28,289 nt of DNA, taken from 2-01-FULL-49-22 sp036507655. Lineage in GTDB: Bacteria > Patescibacteriota > Saccharimonadia > Saccharimonadales > UBA10212. The notes below the pieces were generated by a model, which was not told the origin of the DNA, ran no database searches, and worked only from the letters and a program-made list of their open reading frames with translations. The stretch is taken from positions 1 to 28,289 of the forward strand of contig DATCIS010000020.1 of the NCBI GenBank assembly GCA_036507655.1, given 5' to 3'. The number at the start of each line of letters is the position of its first letter. Position 1 is the stretch's first letter. The position numbers and the translations under genes were made by a program. Of this stretch, positions 23,576 through 28,289 are shown piece by piece.

Positions 23576-23619
23576 TTATTCAATCGTCTTTACTTATAGA
23601 TATCATATACCAATTTTTA

Positions 23620-23818
23620 TATGCGAGTTTTTGCTTTTTGACGGACATGCGCAGCGAACCTCTGAGCAGATGTAGTAAAACAGTCTGGGCTTGACTTGCT
23701 GCAGGTGTTTGACGAAGCAATTTAGCCAGTGACTGAATTGCGAGGAGTTCTGCAGGCAAAGACTTCCTTTACTACAGATGCATCAAGTGATCGGAGCGTC
23801 CGGAAAAAGTAAAACGAG
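23620..23818 (-). ncRNA. Structured repeat R1, copy 3 (after murA)
   Basis: On the minus strand it starts right after the murA stop and runs about 199 nt. Helices are TTTACTACA 23768-23776 with TGTAGTAAA 23671-23679, CTGCAGGCAA 23750-23759 with TTGCTGCAG 23697-23705, and the hairpin 23718-23740 (CAATTTAGCC-agt-GACTGAATTG on the plus strand). The sequence differs most from the other copies, but all the helices still form. GAACTCCTCG is retained at 23740-23749. Confidence 0.7.
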
Positions 23819-25342
23819 CTAGACTTCGTGGACGATTTCGATGTGGGCGCCTAAGCTGTTTAGGCGCTCGGCCAAGTCTTCATAACCGCGGTTGATGGTG
23901 TAAACATTACGCAACATTGAAATACCTGGCGCCGCCAACATGCCAATAAGCAGCATAACGGCCGGCCGGATACCGGACGGCGCTACTATATCGGCCGTCC
24001 GCCAGCGTGTTGGGCCTTCTATAATAACTCGATGCGGGTCGGCCAACTCTAGATTTACACCGATTTTCTTCATCTCGGTGTACATCAGTGAGCGGTCTTC
24101 GTAGACCCAGTCGTGAATCAGAGTGCGACCATTGGCCACCGCTACAATCGGTACAAAGTAGGGCAAATTGTCGATGTTAATACCAATACTAGGCAGCGGA
24201 TGAATCTTTTCCTCCGGCGCCTTAAGCTTACCGTCGTGCTGATAAATCGTGATATCACCCAGATTGGTCTGGCCATTGTCTGACTTATATAGCTCACCGA
24301 CTTTAAAGCGCAGGCCCATCTTTTCCAGCTTTAGCAGCTCCAACTCCAAGAAATCGATGGGTGCTCGCTTGATAGTAATTTGCGAGTCAGTGGTGACTGC
24401 TGCCGAGATGAAAGTCATGGCCTCAACAGGGTCCTCGCTAGGGCTGAAAGTGAGGCTTTTCTTGATATGCCGCTTGCCTTGAATACGTAGCGTGCTGCTG
24501 CCGATACCTTCTATCTTGACTCCTAGTTTTTGCAAGAAGAAACAGAGGTCCTGGACCATGTAGTTGGCGCTGGCCAACTTGATGACCGTCTCACCATCAA
24601 AACGGGCGGCGGCCATCAAGGCATTTTCTGTAGCTGTATCACTGGATTCATAAAGAACTACCGGACTTTTAGGCAAGCTGCGTTTTACCTCGACATTGTA
24701 GTGGCCGTTATGGGCCACAATTTTAGCGCCAAACTCCTCAAGAGCGTAGATATGCGGCAACACCGTCCGTCGCCCTAGCTCGCAGCCACCGGCGTAGGGG
24801 ATTTTGAATTCACTAAGCTCGTGCATCAGCGGCCCAACCGCCATGATTATGGAGCGGGTTTTACGGGCCGATTCCTTATTCATTTTTTCCAGATTGAGCC
24901 GGGCTGGCACTTTGATTTCCAAATCATTCTCTGCCAACCAGCGCAGGCTGACACCTATGCTGGCCAAAACCTCTATAATCCGGTTAACTTCTTCGATTCT
25001 GGGAACGCGCAGCAGGCGCGTGGTGCCCTTGTTTAATAAGGCGGCGCACAAAAGTGCGACCGTTGCATTTTTGGATGTTTTAAGCTCGATCTCACCCCTA
25101 AGCCGATGGCCGCCTTCTATACGTAGGTTAACCGCGTTGCCGCTTAGGGAAATTATTTGTTTATCGAGCACATCGCTAATATGTCCAAGAGTTTCCAGGG
25201 TAAGGTTCTGTTTGCCGTGTTCTATACGATTGACGGCCGACTGGCTGGTGCCTAATTTTTTAGCGAAGGCTGATTGAGTCAGGCCGCGTTCTTGCCTGAT
25301 TTGGTAAATAAGGCGGCCAATTTTCTCATTTGTCCGGGGCAT
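23819..25342 (-). CDS. murA: UDP-GlcNAc enolpyruvyl transferase MurA fused to an N-terminal XRE-type HTH
   Basis: A 507-residue fusion. Residues 1-65 are a helix-turn-helix of the XRE/Cro type (RLIYQIRQERGLTQSAFAKK, LGTSQSAVNRIEHGKQNLTL). Residues 70-507 are the two-lobed MurA fold that makes UDP-GlcNAc-enolpyruvate for peptidoglycan. Conserved catalytic positions can be seen: Lys91 in TSKNAT, Cys187 in AGGCELGRR (the fosfomycin-target Cys), Asp in GINIDNLPYF, and Arg in TINRGYEDLAERL. The normal MurA length is about 420, so the extra 70-80 residues are the HTH. I recall similar fusions in other CPR genomes. CATACT (25349-25354) lies 6 nt before the ATG. R1 follows the stop. Confidence 0.93.
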   Translation of the reverse strand: MPRTNEKIGRLIYQIRQERGLTQSAFAKKLGTSQSAVNRIEHGKQNLTLETLGHISDVLDKQIISLSGNAVNLRIEGGHRLRGEIELKTSKNATVALLCAALLNKGTTRLLRVPRIEEVNRIIEVLASIGVSLRWLAENDLEIKVPARLNLEKMNKESARKTRSIIMAVGPLMHELSEFKIPYAGGCELGRRTVLPHIYALEEFGAKIVAHNGHYNVEVKRSLPKSPVVLYESSDTATENALMAAARFDGETVIKLASANYMVQDLCFFLQKLGVKIEGIGSSTLRIQGKRHIKKSLTFSPSEDPVEAMTFISAAVTTDSQITIKRAPIDFLELELLKLEKMGLRFKVGELYKSDNGQTNLGDITIYQHDGKLKAPEEKIHPLPSIGINIDNLPYFVPIVAVANGRTLIHDWVYEDRSLMYTEMKKIGVNLELADPHRVIIEGPTRWRTADIVAPSGIRPAVMLLIGMLAAPGISMLRNVYTINRGYEDLAERLNSLGAHIEIVHEV

Positions 25343-25349
25343 AACCCGA

Positions 25350-25448
25350 GTATGATATCACATGTGGTATAAGATTACGACACGCTAGATGTAGCGTGAC
25401 CAGACGTATGCTCGACACCATCTATACCGTATGTCACATAGGATATTA
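25350..25448. promoter_or_regulatory. murA-glyA divergent region with repeated sequence blocks
   Basis: Two related blocks are present. One runs from GTATGATATCACATGTGG (25350-25367) through GTATAA, and the other is GTATGTCACATAGGATATTA (25429-25448). Between them is a hairpin CACGCT-agatgt-AGCGTG (25381-25398). The first block includes the palindromes TGATATCA and CACATGTG and overlaps the predicted murA promoter. These are candidate operators, perhaps for the HTH of MurA itself, which is inference. Confidence 0.4.
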
Positions 25449-25500
25449 AACAAATTGGACAAAATTACAGCACTCATTTAAGCTCAGGCTTGCTAAAATT

Positions 25501-25597
25501 GGAACATGGTCTAGCTGGCTTTCACCCGCTTAAACTCCAAAGGAGTTTGTGCGGGTAAACTTGTAACGTAAAACATAAGCTAGTTAGGAGTGGAGTG
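25501..25597 (+). promoter_or_regulatory. Structured 5' leader of glyA
   Basis: The outer stem CTAGCT 25511-25516 pairs with AGCTAG 25578-25583. It encloses a two-step hairpin, ACCCGC 25524-25529 with GCGGGT 25551-25556, then AAACTCC 25532-25538 with GGAGTTT 25542-25548 and an AAA loop. A TAAAAT box lies just upstream (25493-25498). The ribosome-binding site AGGAG (25586-25590) directly follows the outer stem. It does not match the ZTP, THF or glycine riboswitch motifs that I know. Confidence 0.5.
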
Positions 25598-26872
25598 ATG
25601 GACGATAAAAAAGTGGCGGCTTTGATAGCCGCCGAAGAAAAACGCCAAAGGGAAGGGCTGGAGCTAATACCCAGTGAAAACTACGTCAGCCGAGACGTGC
25701 TGGCGGCTATGGGTAGCGTTTTTACCAATAAATATTCCGAAGGTTTTCCGGGTAAACGCTACTACGGCGGACAGATAAACACTGATAAGGCCGAGCAATT
25801 AGCAATCGATAGAGCCAAAGAGTTATTTGGTTGCGATCACGCCAATGTTCAAAGCCATTCCGGCGCGCCGGCCAACGAAGCGGTCTACCACGCCTGGTGC
25901 GACCCGGGCGACACTATCATGGGCATGGAGCTGAGTCATGGCGGCCACTTAACCCACGGTCGGCCGGGTACGGTCTCCGCTAAGCTGTTTAACTTCGTGC
26001 GCTACGGAATTAAGGATATCGAGACCGGTGAAATTGACTATGATGAGATGAGGCAAGTCGCTAAAAAGACTAAGCCCAAAATCATCATTGCCGGCTTTAG
26101 TTCTTACCCACGCGAACTCGATTATGCCAAGTTTGCCGAAATCGGCAGTGAGGTAGGAGCGGTTCTGATGGCCGATATGGCGCATATTGCCGGGTTGATC
26201 GCTGGCAAAGCCCTAAGAAACCCCTTCGAGGATGGCTTCCACATCATTACCACTACCACACACAAGACGTTGCGCGGTCCGCGCGGGGCGATGATTTTAA
26301 GCCAGGGTACGGTATCTAACCCCTTGAAACCGGTTGATAAGACGGTCGAAAATCTGCCAACCTTGATTGACCGAACCGTTTTCCCGGGCATCCAGGGCGG
26401 CCCGCATATGCATATCATTGCTGCCAAAGCCGTGGCCTTTGGCGAGGCGCAGACACCAGAGTTCCGCAAATACTGCCAGCAGGTGCTTAAGAATGCCAAA
26501 CGGTTAGCCAATGAGATGATGAAGCGTGGATTCAAACTAATTACCAATGGAACCGATAACCACTTAATTTTGGCTGATGTTAAGGCCAGCTTTGATTTAG
26601 ATGGCGGGGAAGTGGAGGAAGTGCTGGACGAAATCGGCCTGACACTAAATAAAAACGTTATTCCGGACGATCCATTACCGCCTTACAGACCAAGCGGCAT
26701 ACGACTAGGAACGCCGGCTATCACGACACGCGGTCTGAAAGAAGATGACATGGAAAGAGTCGCCGGATGGATGCACCAAGCCATCAAGAATCGCAAAAAT
26801 ACCAAAATACTTAACAAGTTAAGTAATGAAGTAAAAGAATCCTGCCTACAATTCCCGTTACCAAGTGATTAA
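25598..26872 (+). CDS. glyA: Serine hydroxymethyltransferase
   Basis: A 424-residue PLP enzyme that interconverts serine and glycine with tetrahydrofolate. Visible are LELIPSENYVS, KYSEGFPGKRYYGG, DMAHIAGLIA, and the PLP lysine K223 in TTTTHKTLRGPRG, plus the C-terminal RLGTPAITTRGL. The ATG at 25598 (MDDKKVAAL) is preferred over the GTG at 25595, with AGGAG 7 nt upstream. Near the C-terminus a palindromic repeat (26808-26825) codes for ILNKLSNE at normal protein length. The stop shares TTAA with the convergent murB. Confidence 0.97.
   Translation: MDDKKVAALIAAEEKRQREGLELIPSENYVSRDVLAAMGSVFTNKYSEGFPGKRYYGGQINTDKAEQLAIDRAKELFGCDHANVQSHSGAPANEAVYHAWCDPGDTIMGMELSHGGHLTHGRPGTVSAKLFNFVRYGIKDIETGEIDYDEMRQVAKKTKPKIIIAGFSSYPRELDYAKFAEIGSEVGAVLMADMAHIAGLIAGKALRNPFEDGFHIITTTTHKTLRGPRGAMILSQGTVSNPLKPVDKTVENLPTLIDRTVFPGIQGGPHMHIIAAKAVAFGEAQTPEFRKYCQQVLKNAKRLANEMMKRGFKLITNGTDNHLILADVKASFDLDGGEVEEVLDEIGLTLNKNVIPDDPLPPYRPSGIRLGTPAITTRGLKEDDMERVAGWMHQAIKNRKNTKILNKLSNEVKESCLQFPLPSD
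26808..26825. repeat. Palindromic repeat, copy C inside glyA
   Basis: TACTTAAC (26808-26815), loop AA, GTTAAGTA (26818-26825). Compared with copies A and B, the G in one arm is A and the matching C in the other arm is T, so pairing is kept. It is read in frame as I-L-N-K-L-S-N, the same phase as copy B in tsaB. Confidence 0.75.
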
Positions 26873-27897
26873 GGCAGTAGTTCGGGCTCTTGGTCGAGGG
26901 TGATACCGAACATATCTTGCACTTTGTCGAGGATTTTTTGTTTGAAGGCTAATAAATCGACTGTCCTCTGAGCGTGCTCATTTACCATCACTAAAGCCGA
27001 CCCCCACCAAGTTCCCATGCCGGTTTGCTGGTCGTGAACATCTCTAAAACCGGCTTTCTCGACCATCCAACCGGCCGCCAATTTGACCCTTCCGTCTTTG
27101 GTCGGCCAACCTTTGATGTCCGGGAATTTTTGCTTCAGCTCGTTAAATTTTGATTCATCGACAATGAGGTTAGTGAAAAACGAACCATTATTAGAGACGA
27201 CTGAAGGGTCAGGTAATTTGATTTTGCGGATTTCGGTTACAGCCTGGCGGATGATTTGAGGAGTAAATTCATTGATATTGTGCTCTTTAAAATAATTTTC
27301 AAGTGACTCGTAGAAAGGTGGTATTGGGTTGGTTTTTTTAAGATTCAAGATGATATTTAAGATGGCGAAGCGGCCTTTGTCGGTAGTTTTGAAGCGGCTG
27401 GTGCGGTAGGCAAAATCACAGCCATCAGCCAAAACTGTCTCCAGAGCTTCAGTTTGCGTATCGTAAACCGCCACTTCTTTTAATACGTCAGCTATCTCGG
27501 CGCCGTAAGCACCTATATTTTGCACCGGCGCCGCGCCCGCTAGGCCCGGAATACGCGACAAAAATTCGATGCCGCTTAAGCTACGATTAACACTCCAAGC
27601 CACGGCTTCATCCCAGATTTCACCGGCGCCAATTCTAACGGTCAGGCTCGAGTTATCCTCAGATAGAACCTCGATCCCTTTTATCTGATTGACGATAATC
27701 AAACCGTCAAAACCCTCGTCGCGCCAAACTATATTGCTACCTTGACCAATAACAATAAACGACACTGATTTTTGTTTTGCCCAGTCAACCAAATCTTTTA
27801 CATCATCGTCCTTACGGGCTTCGGCTAGCCAACGGGCGCGACCGCCCAGACGCATAGTACTGTAGAGCCGCAAATCGACATTCTCTAAGATGTTCAT
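26869..27897 (-). CDS. murB: UDP-N-acetylenolpyruvoylglucosamine reductase MurB
   Basis: A 342-residue FAD enzyme that reduces the MurA product to UDP-MurNAc. Seen are STMRLGGRARW, the FAD loop VIGQGSNIVW, GIEFLSRIPGLAGAAPVQNIGAYG, the substrate-binding FAYRTSRFK, the proton-donor Ser in NNGSFFTN, and the C-terminal DQEPELLP with the catalytic Glu. The length and the YRTSRFK loop fit the type I (E. coli-like) enzyme. It is convergent with glyA (shared TTAA stop) and divergent from the HTH gene. The -10 box on this strand overlaps that of the neighbour. Confidence 0.96.
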   Translation of the reverse strand: MNILENVDLRLYSTMRLGGRARWLAEARKDDDVKDLVDWAKQKSVSFIVIGQGSNIVWRDEGFDGLIIVNQIKGIEVLSEDNSSLTVRIGAGEIWDEAVAWSVNRSLSGIEFLSRIPGLAGAAPVQNIGAYGAEIADVLKEVAVYDTQTEALETVLADGCDFAYRTSRFKTTDKGRFAILNIILNLKKTNPIPPFYESLENYFKEHNINEFTPQIIRQAVTEIRKIKLPDPSVVSNNGSFFTNLIVDESKFNELKQKFPDIKGWPTKDGRVKLAAGWMVEKAGFRDVHDQQTGMGTWWGSALVMVNEHAQRTVDLLAFKQKILDKVQDMFGITLDQEPELLP

Positions 27898-27907
27898 GCT
27901 TGGATTT

Positions 27908-27917
27908 ATTGTACAAT
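27908..27917. promoter_or_regulatory. Overlapping divergent -10 boxes of murB and the HTH gene
   Basis: ATTGTACAAT is a perfect palindrome that reads TACAAT on both strands. The plus-strand ATG follows 8 nt later (27926) and the minus-strand ATG 10 nt later (27897). The two promoters would compete for RNA polymerase. Confidence 0.55.
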
Positions 27918-27925
27918 AGATACAT

Positions 27926-28289
27926 ATGGATAATCCGAAAGCTAGAGGGTCTTATAAACAACTGGGGAGGAAGCTTAAAGAACTGCGCGGCCGAGCCAGC
28001 GAAACACTGGCCGAGGCCTCGGGGGCAGTCGAGATAGATGTTAGAGAACTGGCGGCGATTGAGTTGGGTCAAGCCCGGCCCAACGAAGAAGTACTACTGC
28101 TTTTAATCAGCCACTTCGGTGTTAAAGATGAAGATGCGGTCAAGCTTTGGGAAATGGCTGGTTACGGTATGGAGAAAATTCCGGTAGCCCACCTAAGCAG
28201 TGGCGAAGAGCCGACTAATGACCAAGTAACCAAATCAGAAAAACGCATCCTTTTCACCGACGTCGTCGATGTTGTTGTCAATAACTACG
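27926..28289 (+). CDS. XRE-type HTH protein, 3'-truncated by the window edge (possible DUF3467-like tail)
   Basis: The first 121 residues are visible. The start MDNPKARGSYKQLGRKLKEL leads into a helix-turn-helix-like segment (LAEASGAVEIDVRELAAIEL, GQARPNEEVLLLLISHFG), then KLWEMAGYGMEK. The last visible residues RILFTDVVDVVVNNY resemble the start of DUF3467, which would make this an HTH-DUF3467 protein. That is a tentative reading of a fragment. The gene has no ribosome-binding site, and its TACAAT box lies 8 nt before the ATG. Confidence 0.7.
   Translation, partial: MDNPKARGSYKQLGRKLKELRGRASETLAEASGAVEIDVRELAAIELGQARPNEEVLLLLISHFGVKDEDAVKLWEMAGYGMEKIPVAHLSSGEEPTNDQVTKSEKRILFTDVVDVVVNNY

Noticed and set aside
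25501..25597. ZTP (pfl), THF or glycine riboswitch upstream of glyA
   Set aside because: I cannot find the conserved bases of these classes. Only generic stems are seen.
1..28289. Alternative genetic code (UGA as glycine)
   Set aside because: TGA serves as stop in several overlapping genes (for example 3028-3030, 6272-6274, 12607-12609, 16197-16199), and conserved genes have no in-frame TGA.
1..28289. CRISPR arrays, insertion sequences or prophage
   Set aside because: No regularly spaced direct repeats with unique spacers and no transposase, integrase or phage structural genes were seen. R1 and R2 show no obvious terminal inverted repeats or target duplications.

Overview
The window looks like a chromosome segment of a Candidate Phyla Radiation (Patescibacteria) bacterium, most likely a Saccharibacterium (TM7). 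This is inferred from gene content, not from a marker-gene search. The supporting features are a compact type IV pilus locus with three prepilins and PilM/N/O, a short one-domain TsaB, a MurA with an N-terminal XRE-type helix-turn-helix, very tight gene packing, and promoters that end almost at the start codon. TGA is used as a normal stop and conserved genes have no in-frame TGA, so the Gracilibacteria-type recoding does not apply. There is no transposase, phage gene or CRISPR array.

Layout. 1-1610 (+): 3' part of ruvB and a bPH2 membrane protein. 1611-1997: a gene-free stretch filled by two convergent structured repeats. 1998-10980 (-): the pilus locus, read as pilB, pilC, major pilin (own promoter and terminator), two minor prepilins, a PilX-like protein, then pilM, pilN, pilO and a small membrane protein. 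11086-13217 (+): recA, a YdjM-like membrane protein, recX. 13214-13750 (-): PRC-barrel protein. 14000-18259 (+): a secreted lamin-tail-domain protein, tsaE, tsaB and rny. 18541-19844 (+): a cap-less HAD protein and a dolichol/phytol-kinase-like protein. Interleaved on the minus strand are five tRNAs, Pro(CGG), Pro(TGG), His(GTG), Arg(TCT) and Gly(TCC), all with encoded CCA. 20536-23575: a cell-surface island with a 53-residue LPNTG mini-protein, a polysaccharide deacetylase, a processive GT2 glycosyltransferase and a sortase. 23819-27897: HTH-murA, glyA and murB. 27926-end: start of an HTH protein.

The most unusual material is non-coding. (1) A structured element of about 200 nt (R1) occurs three times. 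Each copy begins at the stop codon of the upstream gene (end of the pil operon, rny, murA) in that gene's orientation, and its helices are maintained by paired base changes between copies. (2) A second structured element (R2) occurs twice, also with covarying helices. (3) A palindrome with core AAATACTTGAC occurs once between genes and is embedded in the tsaB and glyA coding sequences without apparent insertion of residues. (4) All three convergent gene pairs that abut directly share one TTAA as overlapping stop codons.

Functionally the window combines DNA repair (RuvB, RecA, RecX), pilus assembly, peptidoglycan precursor synthesis (MurA, MurB), tRNA t6A modification (TsaE, TsaB), RNA decay (RNase Y) and surface decoration (sortase, LPNTG peptide, glycan synthase and deacetylase). 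The last group fits an epibiotic lifestyle, but that is inference.
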